Origin: Microbacterium sp. T2.11-28
GTDB lineage: Bacteria; Actinomycetota; Actinomycetes; Actinomycetales; Microbacteriaceae
Direction: 5' to 3'
Assembly: GCF_950097975.1 (NCBI RefSeq)
Contig: NZ_CATNHF010000029.1
Location: 186,001-250,000, forward strand
Length of the DNA stretch: 64,000 bases
Position 1 is the first letter of the stretch. Each line of letters begins with the position of its first letter. Position numbers and translations under genes: made by a program. Under the pieces are notes generated by a model. It saw only the letters and a list, made by a program, of their open reading frames with translations, was not told the DNA's origin and searched no databases. This document shows, one piece after another, positions 41,932 to 51,387 of this stretch.

Positions 41932-41946
41932 AGTATTGATAATACT
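41932..41946. promoter_or_regulatory. Perfect palindrome between the Gfo and GH36 genes
   Basis: AGTATT-GAT-AATACT, an AT-rich operator-like repeat in GC-rich DNA, 24 bases before the Gfo GTG and about 90 before the GH36 ATG. It is well placed to control the divergent genes. Confidence 0.55.
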
Positions 41947-42000
41947 AAAGACGGCAGACCCGCTAGGCTAGGACCAATCCTCCGCCATGGATGCGGTATT

Positions 42001-42015
42001 AGGTAAGATGTAAAG
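42001..42015 (+). promoter_or_regulatory. -10/operator motif of the glycosidase operon
   Basis: AGGTAAGATGTAAAG. TAAGAT at 42004-42009 is the likely -10. AGGTANGATGTAA is shared with the importer promoter at 36712-36724. The leader of about 20 bases ends in GAAGGAGAGGAAGCC before the ATG. Confidence 0.5.
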
Positions 42016-42037
42016 CCTCGAAGGAGAGGAAGCCGCG

Positions 42038-44068
42038 ATGTCGTCAGCGCACGGTCCCGAGGGGGTCCGCGTTCCGGGGCCGCCGGTCCGGGCGGAGATC
42101 TCCTCCGGCGAGCTGCGGCTCGACGGGCGCGTGCTCGGTCGCGTCGCACCGGGGGCGATCGAGGTCGACGCCCGCCCCGTGCGGCCGGAGTCGGCGGGGC
42201 TCGAGGCGCGGTGGTCGGCACGACGGATCGCCGGGCGCGATGCGTGGGAGCTCTCCCTCGACCTCGTGAACACGTCCGATCGCCCCGTCGCCGTGACGCG
42301 CATGGACGCCTGCGGCCTCTCGCTCGACTGTGCGGACTCGCACTGGGTCACGCGCTGGTACCGGTCGGCGTGGGGCGATGAGTTCCGCCCCGAGTCCGGG
42401 ACCACCCGTCACGACACCGTCCTGGACGTGCGCTCGGGCCGCTCCAGCCACGGCATGTCCCCGTGGCTGGGTCTGGAGGCCGAGGACGGCCGCGGCGCCG
42501 TGACCGTCAGCCCCGCCTGGAGCGGCAACTGGCACATCCGCGCCCTGTCCGGCGGGCACGTCTCGGCGGGGATCTCGCCGTGGCGGCTCGAGGTCGAGCT
42601 GGCACCCGGCGAGAGCGTCTCCGCCCCGTCGGTCGTCGTCGCGGTCGCCACGAGCCTCGACGAGGCCGCCGGGGAGCTGCAGCGCGCCGTCGCGGAAGGA
42701 TGGCTGGCGCGCTCCGAGGCCGCCGACGCCGCCCCGCCGGAGTGGAATCACTGGTGGCCCTACGAAGACGTCGAGGTGACCGAGGAGGTCATCGCTGCCA
42801 ACGCCCGCGTCGCCGCCGAGCTGGGCATCCGCGTGGTGACCGTCGATGCGGGATGGTTCGGCGTGCCCGACGCCGGCAGCGACTGGCAGGAGCAGCGCGG
42901 CGACTGGGATCGCGTGAACACGGCGCGATTCCCGTCCGGCCTGGCGGCGCTCGGTCGGAGTGTCCGCGCAGCGGGCGCCGAGCCCGGCATCTGGATCGAG
43001 GCCGAGGCGGTGGGCCGGGCCGCGCGCCTGCGTCAGCAGCGCCCCGAGGCGCTTGCACGCGCCGACGGCAGGCGGCGGGACCCGTCGTACCGGGTGACGA
43101 CGGTCTCGCTCGACGAGGACGACCCGGGCTTCCTCGGCTACGTCTGCCTCGGGTCCGAGGCGGGCCGCGACCATGTCCGCAGCGCCCTGCGCGACGTGGT
43201 CGCGGCCGTCGGCGCGCGATGGGTGAAGCTCGACTTCAACATCGATCCCGACGGCGGCTGCACGCGCACCGACCACGGGCACGGGCGCGGCGACGGACTG
43301 CTGCGCCACTACCAGGGGCTCTACGCGGTGCTGCGCGAGTTCCGCGAGACCCACCCCGAGGTCATCCTCGAGGCGTGCGCCTCGGGCGGCCTGCGGCTGG
43401 ACCTCGGCCTCGCGCGGGAGGTCCACGGCTTCTTCCTGAGCGACCCCGACTACACCGAGCACCACCTGCAGGTGCTCCACGGGGCCGCCCATCTGCTCCC
43501 GCCCCTCGGGATCCTGCACTGGTCGCAGTCGCAGTGGCGGGGCGACTATCCGCCGCAGCAGCTCGACTGGTCGGGGCTCGACGCCCCGGCGTTCGACACG
43601 ATGCTGCGCGCGGCCATGCTGCACCGCTTCGGGGTGAGCCTGCGTCTCACCGAGCTGCGCGAGGATCTGCGGATCCGGCTGGCCGAGCACGTGCGCATCT
43701 ACCGCGACGACATCGCGCCGATGCTCGCCGACGCCGTCCTCGTGCCGCTCACCGGCGCGCCGCTGCGCGACGGCCGGGGGGAGCGCGCCCCCGCGTTCCA
43801 GCTGTCGTCCGTGCGCACCGACGCGCACGTGCTCGCCGCGTTCGTCCTCGCCGGGGGCGAGCGGCCCGCGGCGTGCATCCCGCGCGGCCTCGATCCCGTT
43901 CAGGAGTACGTCGTGACCGACCTGGCCGGCGAGACCGAGGGCGCGACGCGCACCGGGGCCGAGCTGATGCGCGACGGTCTCACCCTGCCCGACACCCCGG
44001 ACGCGACGTCCTGGCTGATCCGCATCCGACCCGCGAGCGCTCCGGAGGACGCCCCCGATGCACGATGA
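42038..44068 (+). CDS. GH36-family glycoside hydrolase (alpha-galactosidase-like)
   Basis: 676 residues, no signal peptide. An N-terminal beta-sandwich of about 240 residues is followed by the barrel: [41 protein letters not shown], then WVKLDFNID with the probable nucleophile Asp399, [14 protein letters not shown], and [12 protein letters not shown] with the probable acid/base Asp469. [15 protein letters not shown] and a C-terminal sandwich follow. GH36 members remove terminal alpha-galactose or alpha-GalNAc. The C-X-S-G-G segment is present but the usual W/R sugar-binding residues differ, so specificity is open. It leads a four-gene operon and overlaps the next gene by 11 bases. Confidence 0.85.
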   Translation: MSSAHGPEGVRVPGPPVRAEISSGELRLDGRVLGRVAPGAIEVDARPVRPESAGLEARWSARRIAGRDAWELSLDLVNTSDRPVAVTRMDACGLSLDCADSHWVTRWYRSAWGDEFRPESGTTRHDTVLDVRSGRSSHGMSPWLGLEAEDGRGAVTVSPAWSGNWHIRALSGGHVSAGISPWRLEVELAPGESVSAPSVVVAVATSLDEAAGELQRAVAEGWLARSEAADAAPPEWNHWWPYEDVEVTEEVIAANARVAAELGIRVVTVDAGWFGVPDAGSDWQEQRGDWDRVNTARFPSGLAALGRSVRAAGAEPGIWIEAEAVGRAARLRQQRPEALARADGRRRDPSYRVTTVSLDEDDPGFLGYVCLGSEAGRDHVRSALRDVVAAVGARWVKLDFNIDPDGGCTRTDHGHGRGDGLLRHYQGLYAVLREFRETHPEVILEACASGGLRLDLGLAREVHGFFLSDPDYTEHHLQVLHGAAHLLPPLGILHWSQSQWRGDYPPQQLDWSGLDAPAFDTMLRAAMLHRFGVSLRLTELREDLRIRLAEHVRIYRDDIAPMLADAVLVPLTGAPLRDGRGERAPAFQLSSVRTDAHVLAAFVLAGGERPAACIPRGLDPVQEYVVTDLAGETEGATRTGAELMRDGLTLPDTPDATSWLIRIRPASAPEDAPDAR

Positions 44069-47000
44069 CCACGCCCTCGTCGAGGGCCGGCTCGGCCGCT
44101 TCGTCGCCGATCGGCTGACACCGGCGATCTACCGCGACCCGCATCCGGTCACCGTCTCGGCATGGCAGGCGCCCGGCGAGCCTGTCGACGTCGCCGACGC
44201 GATGGGCCGGCCCTACAGCCCCGTCGCCGTCGGCTGGAGATGGGGCCGCGCCTGGTCGACGGTCTGGCTGCACGTGCAGGCGGAGGTCCCCGCGGCCTGG
44301 CGCGAGCAGCTGCCCGACGGGTGCGAGGCGGAGCTCCTGGTCGACTTCGGGTACAACCGCTCGCGCTCGGGTTTCCAGGCCGAGGGTCTCGCGTACCTTC
44401 CCGACGGCACCCCCGTGAAGGCGATCTCCCCGCTCAACTCCTACCTGCCGTGGGACGTCTCGAAGGGACCGCTCGACGTCTACATCGAGGCGGCCGCCAA
44501 CCCCGATGTCGCCGGCGAGTACACGTTCGCGCCGACCGGGCTCGGAGCATGGGACACCGCGGGCGAGGAGCCGCTGTACGAGCTCCGGCAGCTCGAGGTG
44601 GCCCTGCGCGACGTGGAGGTGTGGGAGCTCACCCAGGACGTGTGGACGCTGCGCGGGCTGATGGAGCAGCTGCCCGAGTCCTCGCCGCGGCGGCACGGCA
44701 TCCTCCGCGCCCTCGAGGACATGATGGACCGGGTCGACCCGTCGGACGTCGCAGGGACCGCGAGCGCGGGCAGGGAGGCGCTGGCCGCGGTGTTGAACGC
44801 GCCGGCGTCCGCGTCGGCGCACCGCGTGGTCGCCACGGGCCACGCGCACATCGACTCGGCGTGGCTGTGGCCGCTGCGCGAGACCGTGCGCAAGTGCGCC
44901 CGCACCTTCACGAACGCGACCGCGCTGATGGACGAGTACCCCGACTTCGTGTTCTCGTGCTCGTCGGCGCAGCAGTACGCCTGGCTGCGGGACCATCATC
45001 CGCGGGTCTTCGACCGCATCCGCGAGAAGGTCGCGGCCGGGACCTTCGTGCCGGTGGGCGGTATGTGGGTGGAATCCGACACCAACATGCCGACGGGCGA
45101 GGCCCTGGCGCGCCAGTTCATCCTCGGCAAGCGCTTCTTCCGGGAGGAGTTCGGCGTCGACTGCGAGGAGGCCTGGCTGCCCGATTCCTTCGGCTACTCC
45201 GCGGCACTGCCCCAGATCGTCGCGGCGGCGGGCGAGCGCTGGTTCCTCACGCAGAAGATCTCCTGGAACCAGACCAACGCCTTCCCGCACCACACCTTCT
45301 GGTGGGAGGGCATCGACGGCACCCGCGTGTTCACCCACTTCCCGCCGGCCGACACCTACATCAGCGAGCTGTCGGCGGCCGAGCTCGCCCACGCGGAGCG
45401 GAACTTCCGCGAGAAGGGGCGCGCGACGATGTCGCTCGTGCCCTTCGGCTGGGGCGACGGCGGCGGCGGACCCACGCGCGAGATGATGGCCGCCGCCCGG
45501 CGGACGGCCGATCTCGAGGGTTCGCCCCGGGTCACGGTGGGATCGTCGCGCGACTTCTTCGCCGCCGCCGAGGCGGAGTACCCCGATGCGCCGGTGTGGA
45601 CGGGGGAAATGTACCTCGAGCTGCACCGGGGTGTGTTCACGTCGCAGCTGCGGACCAAGCAGGGCAACCGCCGCAACGAGACGCTGCTGCGTGCGGCGGA
45701 GCTGTGGGCGACCACGGCTGCCGTGCGCGCGGGCGCGCCCTACCCTGCCGAGGTGCTCCGCGAGGCCTGGGAGGCGGTGCTGCTGCTGCAGTTCCACGAC
45801 ATCCTGCCCGGGTCCTCGATCGCCTGGGTGCATCGGGAGGCGGAGCAGCGCCACGCCGACGTGACCGCGCGGCTGGAGGGCGTGATCGCCGACGCGGTGA
45901 GCGCGCTGGCTGGATCGCGGGCCGAGGCCGAGGGGCGGGGCGCCGAGCCGGCCGGTGCCGCGCCGGCCGGTGCCGCGCCGCTGATCAACTCGTCGCCGTT
46001 CGCCCAGGCGGGAATCGCGCCGCTCGGCATCGGCGTTCCCGTGCTCGCGGCGGGCGAGGTGACCGTGCGTGCCGAGGGCGACGAGGTGGTCGTCGAGAGT
46101 TCGCACCTGCGCGTGGTGGTCGATGCCGGCGGTCGGATCGTGTCGCTGCGGGACGCGGCAAGCGGGCGCGAGGCGGTCGCGGACGGCGAGGCCGTCGGGA
46201 CGCTGCGCCTGCATCAGGATCTGCCCAACCTGTGGGACGCCTGGGACCTCGACGCGCACTACCGCCGCTCGGTCACCGTGCTCACGGAAGCCGCCGAGCG
46301 CGAGGTCGAGCGCCGCCCGGACGGCAGCGTGGCGGTGCGGTCGCTCCGTCGGGTGGGCGCCTCCGCCATCACGCAGTGGGTGGTCGTCGCGCCCGATGCT
46401 CTCGATGTCGGCCTCGAACTGCACATCGACTGGCACGAGCGCGAGAAGATCCTCAAGCTCGCGATGCCGTTCGACGTGCACGCCGACCGGATCGCCGCCG
46501 AGACTCAGTTCGGCCACCTGTGGCGGGCGACCCACACGAACACCGGGTGGGACGCGGCCCGGTTCGAGGCCTGCCAGCACCGCTTCGTCCACCTCGCCGA
46601 GCCGGGCTGGGGCGTCGCCGTCGCCAACGACTCGACCTACGGGTACGACGTCGACCGGCAGCCCGCCGCCGGCGGCGGGGTGCGCACGACGGTGCGGTTC
46701 TCGCTGCTGCGCTCGCCGCTGTTCCCCGACCCGGAGGCCGATCAGGGCGAGCATCGGATGGCGTTCCGCATCCGCCCCGCCGCGACGATCGCCGACGCCG
46801 TCGAGCTCGGCTACGCGCTGGCGAACCCACTGCGTCCGGCACCGGTCGCGGTGGCGCCGCTGGTCGTCTCCGAGGATCCCGGTGTGGTCGTCGAGACGGT
46901 CAAATGCGCCGAGGACGGCAGCGGCGACGTCGTCGTGCGGGTCTACGAAGCACTCGGCCGGCGTGCCCGCACCACCGTGCGCCTGTCCGGCGCGGACGCC

Positions 47001-47147
47001 GCCGAGGTGTGGCTGACCGACCTGCTCGAGCAGCCCCTCCCGGACGAGCCCGTCCACGCCGCTTCCCGCACCGGCGCCGCCGTCGATCTCGACCTCCGTC
47101 CGTTCCAGCTGCGCACTCTGCGCTTCCGAAAGGTCGTGGCCGCGTGA
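44058..47147 (+). CDS. GH38-family alpha-mannosidase
   Basis: 1029 residues, cytoplasmic. After an N-terminal lead of about 250 residues, VATGHAHIDSAWLWPLRETVRKCARTF supplies the zinc-binding HAHID at 262-266. EAWLPDSFGYSAALPQIVAAAG gives nucleophile Asp376. ISWNQTNAFPHHTFWWEGIDGTRVFTHFPPADTY and LQFHDILPGSSIAWVHREAE (His and Asp ligands) complete the site. The C-terminal sandwich runs to the end. Size and order match bacterial class II alpha-mannosidases acting on N-glycan or mannan oligosaccharides. It would work on imported oligosaccharides. Confidence 0.93.
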   Translation: MHDDHALVEGRLGRFVADRLTPAIYRDPHPVTVSAWQAPGEPVDVADAMGRPYSPVAVGWRWGRAWSTVWLHVQAEVPAAWREQLPDGCEAELLVDFGYNRSRSGFQAEGLAYLPDGTPVKAISPLNSYLPWDVSKGPLDVYIEAAANPDVAGEYTFAPTGLGAWDTAGEEPLYELRQLEVALRDVEVWELTQDVWTLRGLMEQLPESSPRRHGILRALEDMMDRVDPSDVAGTASAGREALAAVLNAPASASAHRVVATGHAHIDSAWLWPLRETVRKCARTFTNATALMDEYPDFVFSCSSAQQYAWLRDHHPRVFDRIREKVAAGTFVPVGGMWVESDTNMPTGEALARQFILGKRFFREEFGVDCEEAWLPDSFGYSAALPQIVAAAGERWFLTQKISWNQTNAFPHHTFWWEGIDGTRVFTHFPPADTYISELSAAELAHAERNFREKGRATMSLVPFGWGDGGGGPTREMMAAARRTADLEGSPRVTVGSSRDFFAAAEAEYPDAPVWTGEMYLELHRGVFTSQLRTKQGNRRNETLLRAAELWATTAAVRAGAPYPAEVLREAWEAVLLLQFHDILPGSSIAWVHREAEQRHADVTARLEGVIADAVSALAGSRAEAEGRGAEPAGAAPAGAAPLINSSPFAQAGIAPLGIGVPVLAAGEVTVRAEGDEVVVESSHLRVVVDAGGRIVSLRDAASGREAVADGEAVGTLRLHQDLPNLWDAWDLDAHYRRSVTVLTEAAEREVERRPDGSVAVRSLRRVGASAITQWVVVAPDALDVGLELHIDWHEREKILKLAMPFDVHADRIAAETQFGHLWRATHTNTGWDAARFEACQHRFVHLAEPGWGVAVANDSTYGYDVDRQPAAGGGVRTTVRFSLLRSPLFPDPEADQGEHRMAFRIRPAATIADAVELGYALANPLRPAPVAVAPLVVSEDPGVVVETVKCAEDGSGDVVVRVYEALGRRARTTVRLSGADAAEVWLTDLLEQPLPDEPVHAASRTGAAVDLDLRPFQLRTLRFRKVVAA

Positions 47148-50116
47148 GCGCGTCGTCCGCTGCCCGTCCGCTCGCCCCGATGGACCTGTCCGACCCGGGT
47201 CCGCCGCGCGGCACCGTCCCGACCGTCGCCAGCTGGCGCACCGACGCGCGCGAGTGGACGCTTGACGGCGACTGGTCGTTCCGCTGGTTCCCCGGCGCGG
47301 ATGACGCCGACCCGCATCCCACCGACGTCGATCCCACCTGGGGCGTCATGCCCGTTCCCGCGAGCTTCGTCATGCCGCACCTCGACGCTGTCCACGACAA
47401 GCCGCACGGGCGACCGGTCTACACGAACAAGTGGTACCCGTTCCCCGTCGACCCGCCGCACGCCCCCGATCGCAACCCTGTCGGCGAGTACCGGCGCCGC
47501 TTCGGCGTCGACGACGTGCCGGCCGGGGCGGAGCTGCGGTTCGGGGGCATCGAGGGAGCCGCCGACGTGTGGCTGAACGGAGTGCTCCTGGGCAGCACAC
47601 GGGGCAGCCGCCTGCCGATGGCCTTCGACGTGAGCGGCCTGCTCGCGGCGGAGAACGTCGTCGTCGTCCGCGTGCACCACTTCAGCGCCGCGACGTACCT
47701 CGAGGACCAGGACGCCTGGTGGGCGCCCGGGATCGTCCGCTCGGTCATCGTCCGCGAGCGCCCCGCCGGGGGCGTGCACGACGTGCGGGTCGCGGCGGAC
47801 TGGTCGGCGTCCGGCGCCGTCTTCCGCGTCGACGCGCAGACGCGGGACGGTGCCGCGGCTCGCGCGGAGATCGTCGAGCTCGCCGCGGACATCCCCGTCG
47901 GGACCCCGACGCCGGTGCCCCGCGCCGCCGCCTGGAGCGCGGAGCATCCGGTGCTCTACACCCTCCGCGTCTGGACGGACACCGAATCGGTGACGATGCG
48001 GATCGGCTTCCGCACGATCGACATCGTCGACGGGGTGTTCCGGGTCAACGGGGCGCCGATTCAGTTGCGAGGCGTGAACCGGCACGAGCACCACCCGCGC
48101 TGGGGGCGCCACGTGCCCGCCGCGACGGTGCGCGAGGAGCTCCTCCTCATGAAGCGGCACAACGTGAACGCCATCCGCACCTCGCACTATCCGCCCGATC
48201 CGCTCATGCTCGACCTCGCCGACGAACTGGGCTTCTGGGTCATGGACGAGTGCGATTTCGAGACCCACGGCTTCGGCGAGGTGGGGTGGCGGGGCAACCC
48301 GACGGATGACCCGATGTGGGAGGCGGCGCTGCGCGATCGTGCGGCGCGCATGGTCGAGCGGGACAAGAACCACCCGTGCATCGTCATGTTCTCGCTCGGC
48401 AACGAGGCCGGCGAAGGGCGGAACCTCGCTGCGATGGCCGAGGAGATCCGGGTGCGGCGCCCCGGGGTGCCCTTGCACTACGAGGGCGACCAGGCCAGCG
48501 CCGACGTCGACGTGTGGTCACGGATGTACGCCCACCCCGACGAGGTCGAGTTGATCGGGCGCCGCGCCGAGCCGCCGCTCACCGACGCGGCACTCGACGC
48601 ACGCCGACGCGCGATGCCCCTCGCGCTCTGCGAGTACGCGCACGCCATGGGGACCGGGCCCGGCGGGCTCACGGAGTATCAGGAGCTGTTCGACGCCCAC
48701 CCGCGCATCATGGGCGGCTTCGTCTGGGAATGGCTGGAGCACGGCATCCACGTGGCCACGGCGGACGGCGTCGTCACGCGCTACGGCGGCGACTTCGGGG
48801 AGCCGCTGCACGACGGGAACGACATCATCGACGGGCTCATCGCCGCCGACCGCACGCCGCGCGCCCAGCTCGCGGACCTCGCCGCGGTGTTCGCGCCGGT
48901 GCGCATCGACGTCGGCGACGACGCCGTGTGGATCCATTCACGCCGTGATCACACCGACACGTCGGACCTCGCCTGGCGCTGGCGCCTGGACGGACCCGGC
49001 GGGCACATCGACGAGGGCGCGCTCGCCGTGCCCGCGGTGGGCCCCCGCGGTCGGGTCTCGGTCGCGCTGCCCGAGGGGATGCGCACGGCGTCGTCGCGCG
49101 AAGCGGTGCTCACGATCGAGGCGGTCACCGCCGCCGACGCGCCGTGGGCAGAACGGGGTCACGTCGTGGCCCGTGCCGCGCGCACGCCGGTGCACGACCT
49201 GGGGGCGCTCACCCGCGCACAGCGGCGGCCGGCCGCCCCGGCGGCGTCGCTGGGCGACCTTGTGCTCGACGCGCGCACCGGCGCCGTCACTGCGCTGGGC
49301 GGCGTGGCGGTGGCCGACTGGCGCCTGGTGCTCGACCGGGTGCCCACCGACAACGACCGCCACGCCGGCTGGGACGAGCTGACCGACCCGCCGGCGGCGG
49401 AGCGGTGGCGCCAGCTGCAGCTCCACGACCTGCACACGCGCCTGGTCGCCCTCGAGCGCTCGGCCGGCGCCGTGGTGGTGCGCACCCGTCACACCGGGCC
49501 GTCGACCGACGCGCACGTCGACGTTGTGTGGTCGTGGACGGAGCGCGCGGGCGGACTCGCGCTCGCGCTCGACGTCGCCCCGGGCGGCACCTGGCCGGAC
49601 TGGACCTCGCACTGGGCGCGGGTCGGCGTGGGCTTCTCCCTCGCCGGTGCGGCGCCGTCGGTGTCGTGGGCGGGACGAGGGCCGGGTCCGGCGTATCCCG
49701 ACACCGGTCAGGCCGCGACGGCGGGATGGTTCACGCGCTCGCTCGAGGGGCTGCAGGAGCGCACCGTACGGCCGCAGGAATCGGGGGCGCGCGCTGCGCG
49801 ATGGGTGCGGCTGGAGGGCGATCCCGGCCTGGAGATCGGACTGCGATCGGGCGATGACGCTGTCTCCGAGCCTGCGGTCACCGTGCGGCCGTGGTCGGAG
49901 GCGGCGCTGCGGCGCGCGGCGCACGACGACGAGCTCGTCGCCGACGGCCGCACGCACGTCGTGTGCGACCTCGTCCGCAGCGGCGTCGGCACGGCGCGCT
50001 GCGGGCCCGGCGTGCTTCCCGCCTACCGCCTGCCTGCCCGCCGGGTATCCGGCGAACTGATCTTCTGGCCGGACGTCCCGGCATCGGGCTCGCAGCGGGA
50101 GGGGAGCGTCGGATGA
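47144..50116 (+). CDS. GH2-family beta-galactosidase (LacZ type)
   Basis: 990 residues from GTG overlapping the previous stop. Domains: jelly-roll (EYRRRFGVDDVPAGAELRFGGIEGAADVWLNG), two Ig-like segments, barrel (FRVNGAPIQLRGVNRHEHHPRWGRHVPAATVREELLLMKRHNVNAIRTSHYPPDP). The acid/base is Glu421 in MFSLGNEAGEG and the nucleophile Glu497 in LCEYAHAMG. A C-terminal beta-sandwich domain (SVSWAGRGPGPAYPDTG) marks full-length LacZ-type enzymes. It removes terminal beta-galactose. No signal peptide. Confidence 0.93.
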   Translation: MSASSAARPLAPMDLSDPGPPRGTVPTVASWRTDAREWTLDGDWSFRWFPGADDADPHPTDVDPTWGVMPVPASFVMPHLDAVHDKPHGRPVYTNKWYPFPVDPPHAPDRNPVGEYRRRFGVDDVPAGAELRFGGIEGAADVWLNGVLLGSTRGSRLPMAFDVSGLLAAENVVVVRVHHFSAATYLEDQDAWWAPGIVRSVIVRERPAGGVHDVRVAADWSASGAVFRVDAQTRDGAAARAEIVELAADIPVGTPTPVPRAAAWSAEHPVLYTLRVWTDTESVTMRIGFRTIDIVDGVFRVNGAPIQLRGVNRHEHHPRWGRHVPAATVREELLLMKRHNVNAIRTSHYPPDPLMLDLADELGFWVMDECDFETHGFGEVGWRGNPTDDPMWEAALRDRAARMVERDKNHPCIVMFSLGNEAGEGRNLAAMAEEIRVRRPGVPLHYEGDQASADVDVWSRMYAHPDEVELIGRRAEPPLTDAALDARRRAMPLALCEYAHAMGTGPGGLTEYQELFDAHPRIMGGFVWEWLEHGIHVATADGVVTRYGGDFGEPLHDGNDIIDGLIAADRTPRAQLADLAAVFAPVRIDVGDDAVWIHSRRDHTDTSDLAWRWRLDGPGGHIDEGALAVPAVGPRGRVSVALPEGMRTASSREAVLTIEAVTAADAPWAERGHVVARAARTPVHDLGALTRAQRRPAAPAASLGDLVLDARTGAVTALGGVAVADWRLVLDRVPTDNDRHAGWDELTDPPAAERWRQLQLHDLHTRLVALERSAGAVVVRTRHTGPSTDAHVDVVWSWTERAGGLALALDVAPGGTWPDWTSHWARVGVGFSLAGAAPSVSWAGRGPGPAYPDTGQAATAGWFTRSLEGLQERTVRPQESGARAARWVRLEGDPGLEIGLRSGDDAVSEPAVTVRPWSEAALRRAAHDDELVADGRTHVVCDLVRSGVGTARCGPGVLPAYRLPARRVSGELIFWPDVPASGSQREGSVG

Positions 50117-51387
50117 ACGACAGCATCGAGATCGACACGGGTGCGGCGGGGATCGTGCTGCGGCTGACGCCGCGGGAGCGGCTGGTCTTCGGCTCGTTCG
50201 TGGACTGCAACATGGCCACGGCGTGGGTGGGGGACCGGTTCCGGATCTTCCCCGGCAAGTACGGCGAGGATCCCGTCTGGGGCCCGGCGGACGACCTCAT
50301 GATCGGCGAGGGCGCGACCGCGGGAGAGGCCTTCGCGCTGCCCCCCGAGGGCTTCCGGCGTCCGTCGCTGCCGCCGAACGCCGCGCCCGGGAGCGACGGG
50401 CTCCACGGCGCCGTCTGGTTCGAGTCGATCCATCAGGATCCCGCCGACCCGACCGGCCGGACGCTGTACGCGATGTACCACAACGAGAACTACCCCGAGA
50501 CCCTCCCGTTCGACGAGGCCACCGGCAGGGGGCTCAGCGACCGGGACTGGCCGCCGGGCCTGCAGGGCGACGACTCCGTCCAGGCCGTGCCCCGCATGGG
50601 CATCATGCGCTCGCGCGACGGCGGTGACAGCTGGAGCGACCTCGGCATCGTCCTGGAGGACCGGGACGACCGCATGATCCGACTGCCGGTGAATCGCAAC
50701 TACTGCTTCCCCGGCGGTGTCGGCGATCCCTCGGCGGTGGCGTGCGGCGATCACCTGTACCTCTTCTACGGCGAGTACGCCTATCCCGGTCCGTGGCACG
50801 CGGACACGTGGGATGCCGAGGTCGAGGCGTCCGGTCAGTGCATCAGCGTCGCGCGGATCGCGCTGAGCGACCTCGACAGTCCTGCCGGCGCCGCCCGCCG
50901 GTGGGACGGCACCGCCTTCGCGGCGCCGTGGGACGGTGCCGGCGTTCCCATCCGGTCGCTCCAGATCCCCCGGGAGCACGGCGGTGGCGCCGTCTCTCAA
51001 GGCGACCAGCAGTACTACTGGGGGCCGTCGGTCAGCTGGAACGAGCACGTCGGCGCCTGGATCATGCTCATGGGACGTGTGGACGGCGCGTTCTGGGTCG
51101 GCGACAGCGTCTTCGTCTCGGTGAACCCGCATCGCGACCTGGGCACGGGCGACAACTCCCAGCAGTGGTCGCGGCCCGTGCGGGTGCTGCACCGCCCGGG
51201 ACACACGCTCTGGTACCCGGCCTTCCAGCCGACGGACGACGCGGAGGACGTCGCCGCGCGGCGCACCTGCGTCCGCCTGGGCGCGCACGCCCGCCTGTTC
51301 GTCAAGGACATCACCGAGGCTGCCCAGGAGTACGTCTGCGAGATGGACGTGGAGTTCGTGCGCCGCCCGTCGCCGTCAGCTCGGTGA
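50113..51387 (+). CDS. Unclassified Asp-box beta-propeller protein, putative glycosidase or sugar-binding enzyme
   Basis: 424 residues, cytoplasmic, overlapping the GH2 stop by four bases. RLVFGSFVDCNMATAWVGDRFRIFPGKYGEDPVWGP, LHGAVWFESIHQDPADPTGRTLYAMYHNENYPETLP, MGIMRSRDGGDSWSDLGIVLED (Asp-box, SxDxGxxW), NRNYCFPGGVGDPSAVACGDHLYLFYGEYAYPG and QQYYWGPSVSWNEHVGAWIMLMGRVDG repeat as propeller-like blades. Overall it recalls GH43/GH117-like or sialidase-like propellers, but I recognise no family. Conserved-looking acidic residues in FESIHQDP and GDPSAV are possible catalytic positions. Its place at the end of three glycosidase genes suggests a step on the same glycan. Confidence 0.7.
   Translation: MNDSIEIDTGAAGIVLRLTPRERLVFGSFVDCNMATAWVGDRFRIFPGKYGEDPVWGPADDLMIGEGATAGEAFALPPEGFRRPSLPPNAAPGSDGLHGAVWFESIHQDPADPTGRTLYAMYHNENYPETLPFDEATGRGLSDRDWPPGLQGDDSVQAVPRMGIMRSRDGGDSWSDLGIVLEDRDDRMIRLPVNRNYCFPGGVGDPSAVACGDHLYLFYGEYAYPGPWHADTWDAEVEASGQCISVARIALSDLDSPAGAARRWDGTAFAAPWDGAGVPIRSLQIPREHGGGAVSQGDQQYYWGPSVSWNEHVGAWIMLMGRVDGAFWVGDSVFVSVNPHRDLGTGDNSQQWSRPVRVLHRPGHTLWYPAFQPTDDAEDVAARRTCVRLGAHARLFVKDITEAAQEYVCEMDVEFVRRPSPSAR

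Noticed and set aside
44162..47143. 994-codon upstream extension of the GH2 gene
   Set aside because: It is an alternate frame of the GH38 gene; GTG at 47144 overlaps the GH38 stop in the manner of its neighbours.
30598..51387. Alpha-L-fucosidase (GH29, GH95) in the island
   Set aside because: No protein shows their motifs; the GH36 and propeller proteins do not fit those families.
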